A stretch of 64,000 bases of DNA, taken from assembly GCA_964607755.1 (NCBI GenBank), contig CAZSMC010000016.1, positions 6,549 through 70,548 of the forward strand, written 5' to 3'. Made by a program: the position numbers and the translations under genes. Of the stretch, positions 18,559 through 27,431 are shown one piece after another. The notes under the pieces were generated by a model that saw only the letters and a program-made list of their open reading frames with translations, was not told where the DNA came from and ran no database searches. Within the stretch, counting starts at the first letter, position 1; every line of letters begins with the position of its first letter. Origin of the DNA: CAZSMC01 sp964607755. GTDB lineage: Bacteria > Zhuqueibacterota > Zhuqueibacteria > Residuimicrobiales > Krinioviventaceae.

Positions 18559-18944
18559 AGCAAAGCTTTATTTTTGGTAGATGACTGTTCTTGAATCAAT
18601 GACCTTTTAATGTCTAAATTACCAATTTATAAAACATTTCGCAACTTTTCTTTTTTATTGCATATTTTTTAAGATTCACATTACCACTTGTCTCAGAATA
18701 CTGCAAGCGCCGGAAAGGTTTTTCACCACTTTCCAAAACATAAACCACATTGTTTTCCAGCAGGATGCCTTTTGATTCTTTAAATGTTGCTGTTACAATG
18801 ATTTCTATTTTCTGGATATCTTAAAAAATAGGATGATAATAAAATAGCTCCATGAATATCTTTTGAAAAATTAATAATAAATTTTGATTCGGATTATTAT
18901 TATATTCGGATATAATTCATATTTTTGCCAAATGGAGTGGAGCA
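18559..18944. other. Divergent intergenic region
   Basis: 386 AT-rich bases between the divergently read mlaE and C25 protease genes. It must hold both promoters, but I could not fix convincing -35/-10 pairs. It also contains a short open stretch on the minus strand (separate entry). A GGAG ribosome site (18936-18939 region) precedes the protease ATG. Confidence 0.5.
18614..18820 (-). pseudogene. Possible gene remnant
   Basis: A 68-codon open stretch without a start codon, ending at TAG (18614-18616). It reads DIQKIEIIVTATFKESKG ... GEKPFRRLQYSETSGNV ... KKKSCEMFYKLVI, protein-like in composition, and is closed upstream by an in-frame TAA. It may be the decayed C-terminus of a secreted protein. 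No family was recognised, and it could be chance. Confidence 0.25.
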
Positions 18945-21920
18945 ATGAAAAAGTTTGGAAAATGTCTCAATGTATCACTTGCTCTTCTCTGTTTCTTTTT
19001 CACAGTGTCCCACGCTCAGGAAGAACCAGAGGATACTATCCTGATCATCGTCAGCAGCAAGTTGATGAAAACCGGCCTCATCTCCGTGGGGCTTGAGAAT
19101 TATCAAAATGATTTGAGGAATGAGGATTGGACGTCCGTTGTCATGACTGTCAATAAAAATGTTGATCCGGATGCAGATTATCATTGTCCGGATGAAACAG
19201 ATTTGAAAAGGATTATTCGGCAATTCTACGCTGACACAATCGGTGTAGCGGGTTTTGTCATCGTTGGCTCGCCGGATGATATCCCAACAGCCTATTGGCA
19301 TCATCACCGTGAAAGAACTGTTGATAATCCCACAGATTTATATTATGCGGATATGGATGAGTGGGTTGACCTGGACGGAAATGGAGTTTATGAAACATGG
19401 GACTCAAAACTGGTCAACGGAACCTGGGAACCTGATTTTAGCAAGCCTGCCAATCCGGATAATTATCATTTTTCACCTGAACTGTTTTTTGGCAGAATAA
19501 CAGCCGGACCGCTTTCCTCTTCCATTGAAGAAGAAGCAACTCACGTCGCATTTTATCTGGACAAAATTCACGATTATCGAACAAACGGAAGTCATCTTAC
19601 TAATGAACAATTTAGCAGAGGCTTGTTTTTTCGGGCTGACGAATATTGTCCGAATGTTTGGGATCTGGTCTATGGCCATTTTGTGCCGCATTTATTTTGT
19701 AATCACGGTATAATGGTCAGCAGTCCTGATGACCTTGCTGAAGAACTGGAGAAAGGATATTTATCTGCCACAATCGCCACTCATTCAGGCAATGATAATC
19801 ATGCCATGTTCAAATGGAAAAACGCCGAGAGGACTTTTCAGGGATTTCCGATAGAACGAATAAATGAGATCAATCCCAAAGTGCATTTTGTTATTTTGTT
19901 TGCCTGTTACGCTGCAGATTTTACGGCAAAAAATTTTGGAGCCGCTTACCTGTTCCATTCCGATTATACCCTCAATGTGATTGGCAGCTCTGGACCCTGG
20001 GGTGTTTTGCTTGACGAAACGTGTGGCCAGGAATTGAACGATGGCATCCCGGTTGGCATTGTCATTAGAAATTATATTAACAGGAATTCACCCAGCGAAG
20101 ATGGTTGGCCAAAAGGTATTTTGCACGGTGATCCGTTAATTCAATACGATGTAAATAATGTTAACAAACCACCTTGCATCAAAAATCATTTGAATTACCT
20201 CGAAACTTATGCTGGAGATGGGTTTCGATTGGACTTAAACATCGTCGATCATGAGAATGACCCGGTGACCGTTCACATTGACAGTTTACCGGAAAATGCA
20301 TTTATTAACGGCACCAGTTTGCTGTGGACACCCTCACAGGACCAGATTGGCACAACTTTTCATTTACAAGCAAAAGCAATAGATAATCATACCAATTCGT
20401 ATACGGCTGCGTTTTCAGTGTATGTCAATCGCATAAAAAATGGGCTGCTAAATAATCTCGATGGTTGGACACAATGTGGAAATGGAAATATCTATTTAAC
20501 GGGTTTTGATGCTGAACCGTTTAAAAACAAGGCAACTCGTATTGAAACGGATCTATCCTGGGCAGCATTAAAGCAAGCTGTTAAAATTAAGCCGTTCCGG
20601 TTTTACAGACTTGAATTGTGGATAAATAATAGTTTGACAATAAATCCGAGCAATGCCTATATTAAAATTAACGAGTTGAATCAAAAATATCCCATCAATG
20701 AGATCATTGATCCCAGCATCCGCTATGACGATAATTTTTACGCTACTTTTCAATTTTACACAGGTGATGACGATAGTCTGACTTTTTGTCTTTATTCAGG
20801 TGATGAGAGTAACATCACATCCGGTATACTTCAACTTTCGGGTCTTCGTTTGATTGATTTGGGAAGTCGCCCGATTTTTTTGTCAAACGGCGATTTTGAA
20901 TGCGGTTCCGGCAATACGCCTGAAAACTGGGGTATTGAATCATTTAGCAAAGCTGCAGTCTTTGATTGGTTAGAGGGAAAAGGACGAAATAATTCGTGCT
21001 GTGCACGTATCGAGGTGGCTGCGAACCAATCAGATGATGCGCGATGGATTCAATATGTTCATCTAATGCCGTATACCAGATATAAATTGAGCGGGTGGAT
21101 AAAAGGAGAAAATATCGTACCGGTTACTGGTTATTATGGGGCCAATCTTAGTGTGATTGATTTATACGCCAATTCTCCTTCTCTGGTCGGAACATTTGAT
21201 TGGACTTTTACTAAAGTCGAATTCGTCACGCCGGCGAATGGCAACCAGGTTGTTGCCTGCCGCCTGGGAAATTTTGGCAGTGTGGTTTCCGGCAAAGCAT
21301 GGTACGATGATATTACTCTCACCCCGCTTGATCCTATTCCTGTGGAGCTGCAATCTTTTACAGGAACATTTAGTAATGGTCGTGTTTTGTTAAATTGGTC
21401 AACCGCAAGCGAAAGTAATAATTATGGATTTGAAATCGAACGAAAAGATAGTAAATCAAAATTTAATATAATCGGTTTTATAAGGGGCAAAGGAACGTCA
21501 AGCACGCCTCAAAATTATTTTTATACAGATGATTCGCTGAAAAGCTCTTCTGCTTATTGGTATCGTCTCAAACAGATCGATACAGATGGTTCATGTTGTT
21601 ATTCAAACATGATTAAAGTCAATGTGAATTCTGCTAAAGAATTAACTTTGCTGCAAAACTACCCAAATCCGTTTAATACATCCACTGTCATTTCATATTT
21701 CCTGCCTCAAAATTCGCATGGCAGAGTAAGCTTGAATATTTATAATGTGCTGGGAGAAAGAGTCAGAGAGTTAGTTAGCACACAACAAAAACCAGGATAT
21801 CATAAAATAACCTGGGACGGTAGAGATGATTTTGGGGAAAGAGTTGGTTCCGGTCTTTATTTTTACAGCCTGCGCATGGGTAATTATTTCGAGAAAAAGA
21901 AAATGTTAGTGATCAATTAA
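18945..21920 (+). CDS. Gingipain-type C25 cysteine protease with T9SS sorting domain
   Basis: 991 aa secreted protein. Signal peptide about 1-25 (ends SHA). Residues about 30-405 resemble peptidase family C25: FVIVGSPDDIPTAYW, ELFFGRI, IATHSGNDNH with the candidate catalytic His280, and VILFACYAADF with candidate Cys321, matching the TAHGS and ACVNGD pair of gingipains, then GDPLIQYD. Next come a cadherin/Ig-like domain (about 405-500), two galactose-binding-like modules (about 500-800, one starting NGDFECGSGNTPENW), an FN3-like domain (about 803-893) and a type A sorting domain (LLQNYPNPFNTS ... SGLYFYSLRMG ... KKMLVIN). It should be exported by Sec and the T9SS and end on the surface or outside. 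It is alone on its strand and probably monocistronic. Confidence 0.85.
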   Translation: MKKFGKCLNVSLALLCFFFTVSHAQEEPEDTILIIVSSKLMKTGLISVGLENYQNDLRNEDWTSVVMTVNKNVDPDADYHCPDETDLKRIIRQFYADTIGVAGFVIVGSPDDIPTAYWHHHRERTVDNPTDLYYADMDEWVDLDGNGVYETWDSKLVNGTWEPDFSKPANPDNYHFSPELFFGRITAGPLSSSIEEEATHVAFYLDKIHDYRTNGSHLTNEQFSRGLFFRADEYCPNVWDLVYGHFVPHLFCNHGIMVSSPDDLAEELEKGYLSATIATHSGNDNHAMFKWKNAERTFQGFPIERINEINPKVHFVILFACYAADFTAKNFGAAYLFHSDYTLNVIGSSGPWGVLLDETCGQELNDGIPVGIVIRNYINRNSPSEDGWPKGILHGDPLIQYDVNNVNKPPCIKNHLNYLETYAGDGFRLDLNIVDHENDPVTVHIDSLPENAFINGTSLLWTPSQDQIGTTFHLQAKAIDNHTNSYTAAFSVYVNRIKNGLLNNLDGWTQCGNGNIYLTGFDAEPFKNKATRIETDLSWAALKQAVKIKPFRFYRLELWINNSLTINPSNAYIKINELNQKYPINEIIDPSIRYDDNFYATFQFYTGDDDSLTFCLYSGDESNITSGILQLSGLRLIDLGSRPIFLSNGDFECGSGNTPENWGIESFSKAAVFDWLEGKGRNNSCCARIEVAANQSDDARWIQYVHLMPYTRYKLSGWIKGENIVPVTGYYGANLSVIDLYANSPSLVGTFDWTFTKVEFVTPANGNQVVACRLGNFGSVVSGKAWYDDITLTPLDPIPVELQSFTGTFSNGRVLLNWSTASESNNYGFEIERKDSKSKFNIIGFIRGKGTSSTPQNYFYTDDSLKSSSAYWYRLKQIDTDGSCCYSNMIKVNVNSAKELTLLQNYPNPFNTSTVISYFLPQNSHGRVSLNIYNVLGERVRELVSTQQKPGYHKITWDGRDDFGERVGSGLYFYSLRMGNYFEKKKMLVIN

Positions 21921-21921
21921 G

Positions 21922-21978
21922 TTTATTGCACTTTCGAAATCCACTGCATCGGGAAGTGATTATCGAAAGTGCAATAAA
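21922..21978. terminator. Bidirectional hairpin between convergent genes
   Basis: Arms of 16 bp (TTTATTGCACTTTCGA and its exact complement) surround a 25-base loop. The hairpin lies between the C25 protease stop and the oppositely oriented oxidoreductase stop, so it can end both transcripts. No long T-run follows on either strand. Confidence 0.6.
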
Positions 21979-21986
21979 ATCTAATC

Positions 21987-23147
21987 CTACAAATTTGCCA
22001 TCCCGCGTTTATGTTGGGCAGATTCAGTCGCTTTCACTGCTATTTTTAAACTTGATAATCCATCGTTTAAGCTAACACGCAAAGCATGACCGGGATTTTC
22101 AATAGCCAGAACAATGTCGTTCAAGATAGCTCGCAAACACTCTGAATATGCCTCCGCTTTTGTCATAGACAGATGAAATATTCCGCTGATCATTTTATCG
22201 ACCTGATATTCAATTCCGCTGGAAATAATTCTTTTTTTCATCTCCCCGGGTTGTTCTCCCCAACCCTCTGGACGAGAATCGTCCTTTATGTTTTCTATGG
22301 CATTCGAATTTGTGATTCGAAAATTATAAAGTTGCTGTAAATCCTTTATAGTTTTGGAATTCGTCAGTGCAGTTACTATACCGGATAAAGGAATCCAGCC
22401 TTTCAACTCAATTTGTGCCAGATCGTAAATCATCCGAATGGTTGTCTCTTCAAAAAATCCAGGGCGGGAAAATGCATGGTAATGTGTGGCCATTAAACCA
22501 TTGTCGTACAAAATATCTGCCAGAACTGGATTCTCATGGTTCTTTTTAGATGGACAAGATAGGCCATTCACTTTTTCTGGTCTTGCCGGTGTAAAAAAGT
22601 GTACAAGATCAATGAAATGAACGGCATGTTCAATCAGAATGCCGCCGCTCATGTTAGTATTCCAAAACCAGTGATCAGGTGGCAATGAGCTGCTTTGCGC
22701 ATAATTTTCAACACTGACACGTCGCAGTTCACCAAATGTCTTTTTGCGAGTCAATGATTGTAGTTTTTCTAAAAGAGGATTAAATCGCAACATGTAATCA
22801 ACTGTTGCTATTTTACCTGTCTGCTTACGCGTTTTTATGATACGATTCGCGTCTTTGATCGTTATTGCCAGTGGTTTTTCCAAAAGGACATTTTTATGTG
22901 ATTTCATAGCAGCACAGGCCATATCTGCATGAGTTGACGGAGGGGTAGCAATTGACACAATATCAATGTCGTCATCTTTTAGCAAATCTTGCCACTGTTT
23001 ATAGAATCTGATATTTTTTGCTGGCTTGTTTTCAGGGTTTAGATCAGCCACAGCAGCAATTTCAAGGTTGTCTTTCTTTCTCCAGCTATGGTGTAGAAAT
23101 TTACCAAATCCGCCATAACCAATGATTCCAATGTGATATTTTTTCAT
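21987..23147 (-). CDS. Gfo/Idh/MocA family oxidoreductase
   Basis: 386 aa NAD(P)-dependent oxidoreductase. The N-terminal Rossmann fold has GIIGYGGFGKF, and the family motif is VLLEKPLAIT. A C-terminal alpha/beta domain follows (GGILIEHAVHFIDL carries the usual His). No signal peptide, so cytoplasmic. It is the last gene of the carbohydrate locus, 11 bases after the GH130 gene, and probably oxidises or epimerises a sugar released by that pathway. Which sugar cannot be told. Confidence 0.85.
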   Translation of the reverse strand: MKKYHIGIIGYGGFGKFLHHSWRKKDNLEIAAVADLNPENKPAKNIRFYKQWQDLLKDDDIDIVSIATPPSTHADMACAAMKSHKNVLLEKPLAITIKDANRIIKTRKQTGKIATVDYMLRFNPLLEKLQSLTRKKTFGELRRVSVENYAQSSSLPPDHWFWNTNMSGGILIEHAVHFIDLVHFFTPARPEKVNGLSCPSKKNHENPVLADILYDNGLMATHYHAFSRPGFFEETTIRMIYDLAQIELKGWIPLSGIVTALTNSKTIKDLQQLYNFRITNSNAIENIKDDSRPEGWGEQPGEMKKRIISSGIEYQVDKMISGIFHLSMTKAEAYSECLRAILNDIVLAIENPGHALRVSLNDGLSSLKIAVKATESAQHKRGMANL

Positions 23148-23158
23148 TTTGACCGCAT

Positions 23159-24223
23159 TTATTCTAAAAAGCTTAAAAGTTCGTTCACAGAAGTTTCAAC
23201 GAGACACACGCTGCAATCCGCAGCTCCATAATAAATAAAAACTCGCCCATCCGGATACTCGACCCAGCCGTTCGCAAAAACAACATTGGCGAAAAAGCCT
23301 GTTTTTTCATATTCTCTCTCAGGAGAGATCATCGGGGTAGTGCTCTGTTTCAGGATGCGCCGGGGATCATTAAAATCAAGTAAACATAAAGACAGCGTAT
23401 AAACAGAATCATGTCCACAACCATGATAAAGAAACAGCCATCCTTCCGGTGTCTTGATAGGTTGTGGTCCAGCCCCAATTTTTTCTTTTTCCCATTTATT
23501 ATTCCGGGGACGAAGGACACAGGAATGTTGCCCCCAGTGCATCAGATCAGGTGATTCTGCATACCATATTGATGGTTTGCCGAACGAATCCGGCGATGGC
23601 CGATGAAATGCGACGTACCGGTTATTTATCTTTTCAGGAAAGAGACATGCATCTTTATTTTGAGGCGGAAAAATCATTCCGTGACGTTTGATATTAATAA
23701 AGTCTTTTGTAGAGGCCAAATTCACTCCATGCCCATCTCCTGAAATAGCAGTGTATGTCATGTAAAAAGTATCCGCAATTTGAGTGATGCGGACATCCTC
23801 AACGCCATAAATTTCATCGGATGCTGATGGGAACAAAAAAGGTTCTGGATCTACCTTGAAATGAACACCATCTTTGCTCCTCGCGAGGCGAAGATGGCTA
23901 ACTGAAGTAAGATAATGTTTTCCGTCGATTGAAAATTTACGCGGATCATTCGTATCAATGGCATGTAGACCATTCGTTTCCCATTCATAAAAAGTAATGT
24001 CATACGTATTAACAGTTTGTTTGATGACAGGTGCCCGCACCCATCCCTGTTTTTCTTCCCAGGCCTCAGCAACGCGTACCAAAAGAATTATCTCCCCGTT
24101 AAAATAGCAAGCTCCGGGATTAAACGCTCCAATAATTTTTAAACCTGTTTTGGATGGTTTGAAATCATCTATGCGAAGAATAGGATTTTCTGGATGTCTC
24201 TGTACAATCTTGGATTCTGGCAT
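23159..24223 (-). CDS. GH130 family glycoside phosphorylase/hydrolase
   Basis: 354 aa five-bladed propeller enzyme of family GH130. It has RHPENPILRIDDF at the N-terminus, GAFNPGACYFNGEIILLVRV, YGVEDVRIT with the presumed catalytic Asp143, GAGPQPIKTPEGWLFLYHG and YYGAADCSVCLVE at the end. Known members phosphorolyse beta-1,4- or beta-1,2-mannosides, or hydrolyse beta-1,2-mannosides. No signal peptide, so it acts in the cytoplasm on oligosaccharides imported by the ABC system encoded upstream. Linkage specificity is not predictable from reading alone. Confidence 0.88.
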   Translation of the reverse strand: MPESKIVQRHPENPILRIDDFKPSKTGLKIIGAFNPGACYFNGEIILLVRVAEAWEEKQGWVRAPVIKQTVNTYDITFYEWETNGLHAIDTNDPRKFSIDGKHYLTSVSHLRLARSKDGVHFKVDPEPFLFPSASDEIYGVEDVRITQIADTFYMTYTAISGDGHGVNLASTKDFINIKRHGMIFPPQNKDACLFPEKINNRYVAFHRPSPDSFGKPSIWYAESPDLMHWGQHSCVLRPRNNKWEKEKIGAGPQPIKTPEGWLFLYHGCGHDSVYTLSLCLLDFNDPRRILKQSTTPMISPEREYEKTGFFANVVFANGWVEYPDGRVFIYYGAADCSVCLVETSVNELLSFLE

Positions 24224-24231
24224 TTTTTTTC

Positions 24232-25668
24232 CTATTTTGAATTGTCTGTTTGTGCTATCTTTATCTTTTCACCAGATTCATTTGCAAAAATTCGATAAGG
24301 TATCATTGTTTGATCGACGCTATCTTTGTCATATCCAGTTTCAACGGTTTTATAATTTAAATACTGCCGCGCGATTGGATTATTCGAGATTTCGATAATT
24401 GTATAAAGTGATTCGATGGTAGATTCTGCACCGGAATTGAGATTTATTGCTGACCTATCGATAATGCCGTCAAAACCACGGCCAGTACAGGGATCATACA
24501 TTTGACAATTCGCTGCATTGTTACCCATCAGCCATGACGCTGCCAGACCTGCCATTTTTGCATAATCTTCGTTATTGGTCGCTTCGTAAAGCCGTATTAA
24601 ACCAACTGCCATGCAACGGATGTCATAGGCGATCTGGGGAAATTCACTGGCCTTTTCCGGGTGAGTCAGGTGCCATTCTCGAAGCATACCATGAATTAAA
24701 AGATACATATAATAGTGATCAGCTTCTTGTTTTGCAGCATTGATAAATATTTGATTACTGAGAATTTTTCCCAATGAAGCAAGCGCCTGTGTTTGCATAT
24801 TCCCCCAGGCATGCCAGATATTTCTCCACGAAAGGAACGCTCCTTCATAACTGCGGTCCGATTGAACTTGCATAGCTATTATGCCCTCAGCTAATAGAGC
24901 CGCCATATTTTCCAGCTCTGTATCTTTTTCAACTTTAAAATACTCTGCTAAACCCAATAAAAAAGCTGAGGTTGCATCTGAGGCATATTCACCAATTAAC
25001 CAACGCGGATATCTCCTTCCGTTTATCTCACTATGCTCCGGGTATAATTCAAGATTTTTTGCGAGCGGGATTTTGCATTTTAAAAAAGCATCTTTTAATC
25101 TCTTTGCAAATTCTTGATCTATTGATTTAAATATCCGATATCCAGATGCTAAAGCCCAATAGCCCCGAGCAGCCCAGAAACTAAAAGATGGGGAACTGGT
25201 CTGGGCTGTCTTGTTGATTTCATACTCTGGCGTGATAAAATTATAAAACCTCCCCTCTTCTGTCTGCATTTTTAAAACAAATTTTAGAAACATTCTGGCC
25301 TTTTCCAAAACTGAATCCGCTTTGCTAATTTCATAAAATCTTAAATAAATGATGACAGCCCGTGCCACATCATCAACGCAGGCAATTCCTTCACCCGGAG
25401 CTTCCACCCAATTGTAGGAAGGATATTCAGCGTAAATATGCACTATAGCGCAGGAATCATTATTCAGGCATATAGTTTCAGTCAGATGTTCAAGATGATT
25501 AAAATTGACAGATGAATGCTTGTGGACAGTGTTTTCATGTACAGAACAAGCTAAAATTAATAGTCCCGTTATGCACGGCACGAGCCCCCTCAAAGCGTGG
25601 GGCCAGTTCGTTAAAAGCTTGCAAGAATGTTTCCCAACTATTTTCATTGCATAAAACATTTGACTCAT
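24232..25668 (-). CDS. Lipoprotein with six-hairpin glycosidase-like fold
   Basis: 478 aa. A hydrophobic stretch ends in a lipobox (GLLILACS), so the mature protein is probably a lipid-anchored periplasmic or outer-membrane protein. The body has the repeated helical pattern of (alpha/alpha)6 glycosidases: GEGIACVDDVARAVIIYLRFYE, SFSFWAARGYWALASGY, WLIGEYASDATSAFLLGLAEY, AWGNMQTQALASLG. The CVDDVARA element, with a paired Asp, resembles unassigned proteins found with GH130 genes. No CAZy family was recognised. It lies 8 bases upstream of GH130. The first 25 residues may not be translated; a Met nearer the lipobox is possible. Confidence 0.6.
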   Translation of the reverse strand: MSQMFYAMKIVGKHSCKLLTNWPHALRGLVPCITGLLILACSVHENTVHKHSSVNFNHLEHLTETICLNNDSCAIVHIYAEYPSYNWVEAPGEGIACVDDVARAVIIYLRFYEISKADSVLEKARMFLKFVLKMQTEEGRFYNFITPEYEINKTAQTSSPSFSFWAARGYWALASGYRIFKSIDQEFAKRLKDAFLKCKIPLAKNLELYPEHSEINGRRYPRWLIGEYASDATSAFLLGLAEYFKVEKDTELENMAALLAEGIIAMQVQSDRSYEGAFLSWRNIWHAWGNMQTQALASLGKILSNQIFINAAKQEADHYYMYLLIHGMLREWHLTHPEKASEFPQIAYDIRCMAVGLIRLYEATNNEDYAKMAGLAASWLMGNNAANCQMYDPCTGRGFDGIIDRSAINLNSGAESTIESLYTIIEISNNPIARQYLNYKTVETGYDKDSVDQTMIPYRIFANESGEKIKIAQTDNSK

Positions 25669-25703
25669 TATTCAAGATGTGTTACAAATAAAAGATTAAG
25701 CCT

Positions 25704-26513
25704 CTACCCTTTTAACCCAGAGGTAGCCATACTTTCAATGAAATATCGCTGAAATATACAATATGCGACGATGATAGGCAGAGCGAGCAGGGTTGCGGCT
25801 GCTAATTTTACCCCCATCAAGCCTTCTGCCTGACCACCAACGACAAATATGGTCACGAGTTGTGGTAAAGTCATCAGTTCCCGTTCGTGGATTACAATGA
25901 GAGGCCACAGCACCTCGTTCCAAATCGTCATGAACGTAATTATTCCTACAGTTATAATAGCTGGAATGGATAGCGGCCAGAAAATACGAAACAAAATATG
26001 CGCCTCTGAACAGCCATCAATTCTGGCAGCGTCGACAAGATCCTGTGGAATCGTTAAAAAGTGTTGACGAAATAGTAGAATAGCAAATGCATTCACCATA
26101 TATGGCACGATGAGCGCTAAATATGTCTCAGTCCATTGAAAACGAACTATTAAAATGTATTGCGGAATGAGCGTAATTTGAAACGGAAGAGTCATGGTGA
26201 ACAGGATCAATCCGAACAGGAAATTCCGTCCTTTGAAACGAAGCCGTGCCAGAGAGTATCCGATCATGGAGCTAAACACAATAACACCGCCAGTAACCGA
26301 TGAAGCCACCAACAGACTGTTGAAAAACGCTCGGAGAACGGGAATTTTTTCAAAGACTTTGATATAGCTGGTCAAAGAGACAGATGACGGAATAATTCCA
26401 AAGCCGCCGATTTCACTTTCAGGCCGCAGTGTGGCAGAGATCATCCACAAAAATGGGTAAATAAAGATAATCATCCAAAAGACAAGTATGGCATAAAATG
26501 AAAACTTTTTCAT
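25704..26513 (-). CDS. Sugar ABC transporter permease (MalG type)
   Basis: 269 aa with the chosen start MKKFSFYAILVFWMIIFIYPF; the open frame extends further but the added 100 residues lack family features and overlap the neighbouring permease. Several membrane segments are clear, and the EAA loop that contacts the ATPase is VDAARIDGCSEAHILFRIFWP. It forms a heterodimer with the permease encoded next to it. No obvious ribosome site precedes the ATG, so translation is probably coupled to the upstream gene 14 bases away. Confidence 0.87.
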   Translation of the reverse strand: MKKFSFYAILVFWMIIFIYPFLWMISATLRPESEIGGFGIIPSSVSLTSYIKVFEKIPVLRAFFNSLLVASSVTGGVIVFSSMIGYSLARLRFKGRNFLFGLILFTMTLPFQITLIPQYILIVRFQWTETYLALIVPYMVNAFAILLFRQHFLTIPQDLVDAARIDGCSEAHILFRIFWPLSIPAIITVGIITFMTIWNEVLWPLIVIHERELMTLPQLVTIFVVGGQAEGLMGVKLAAATLLALPIIVAYCIFQRYFIESMATSGLKG

Positions 26514-26527
26514 GGTATAGTTAAATT

Positions 26528-27403
26528 CTAATATCCTATATCTTTCTCGATCACTCTTTTTTGTACCAGTACCACAGAGAAAACCACTAATGCAAAGAAA
26601 AATCCTAAAGTAGCGGCATATCCCATGTGATAAAACGAAAATGCTTGTCTGTAGATGTACAACATGGCTGATAATGTACTGTTCAGCGGACCGCCGCCGG
26701 TCATGATATAGGGCTCGATGAACAATGAAAATCCTCCAATTGTTGAGATGATAACAACCATGATCATCGTGGGGTTGATCATTGGCAGGGTAATATAAAT
26801 GAATTTTTGCCAATGGGTAGCCCCTTCAATATCGGCAGCTTCATACATATATTTTGGAATATTCTGCAATCCAACTAGAAACAAAACGATATACAAGCCA
26901 ACATTTTTCCATGTTGCCATGATAGCTATGGATGGCATGGCGACTTTTGCACTGGTCAACCATGGAATTTTTGGCACCCCTAATTTGACGAGCAGGCTAT
27001 TGATAACACCTGTATCCTGGGCGTATAATTGCTGCCACAAGATGGTTATGACAACACCGGAAACAATAACAGGCATAAAAAATGACGCGCGGAAAAGTCC
27101 TCGAAATTTGATTTTTTGATTTAAAAATTCTGCTAAAAGCAGGGCGATGCCTATTTGCAACGGAATGTGAATGAGCAAAAAGACAATTGTGTTTCGAATT
27201 GACTTGAAAAAAAGCATATCTTGAGATAGTTTGATGAAATTATCAAATCCGACCCACTGCATAGGAGAAATGATATCCCAACGGTGGAAAACAAGCAGAA
27301 ATGAAAATAGTAATGGAAATGCGACAAACACAGTAAAGTGGATAACATAAGGTAGAATGAACAGGTATCCTGTACGGTCTGTTTTCAGTTTGCTTTTTAA
27401 CAT
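26528..27403 (-). CDS. Sugar ABC transporter permease (MalF/UgpA type)
   Basis: 291 aa inner-membrane protein with six predicted membrane segments. The N-terminus TGYLFILPYVIHFTVFVAFP is typical of CUT1 permeases, and the EAA loop is YEAADIEGATHWQKFIYITLP. It pairs with the MalG-type permease downstream and takes sugar from the binding protein encoded upstream. The cluster has no ATP-binding subunit, so a shared ATPase encoded elsewhere (as MsmK or UgpC-type proteins do) must energise it; this is inference. Confidence 0.9.
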   Translation of the reverse strand: MLKSKLKTDRTGYLFILPYVIHFTVFVAFPLLFSFLLVFHRWDIISPMQWVGFDNFIKLSQDMLFFKSIRNTIVFLLIHIPLQIGIALLLAEFLNQKIKFRGLFRASFFMPVIVSGVVITILWQQLYAQDTGVINSLLVKLGVPKIPWLTSAKVAMPSIAIMATWKNVGLYIVLFLVGLQNIPKYMYEAADIEGATHWQKFIYITLPMINPTMIMVVIISTIGGFSLFIEPYIMTGGGPLNSTLSAMLYIYRQAFSFYHMGYAATLGFFFALVVFSVVLVQKRVIEKDIGY

Positions 27404-27431
27404 CTCTTCAATCTACTGTTAATTTTTTTGT

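Noticed and set aside
26514..26813. 100-residue N-terminal extension of the MalG-type permease
   Set aside because: It overlaps the upstream permease gene in another frame and has no family similarity.
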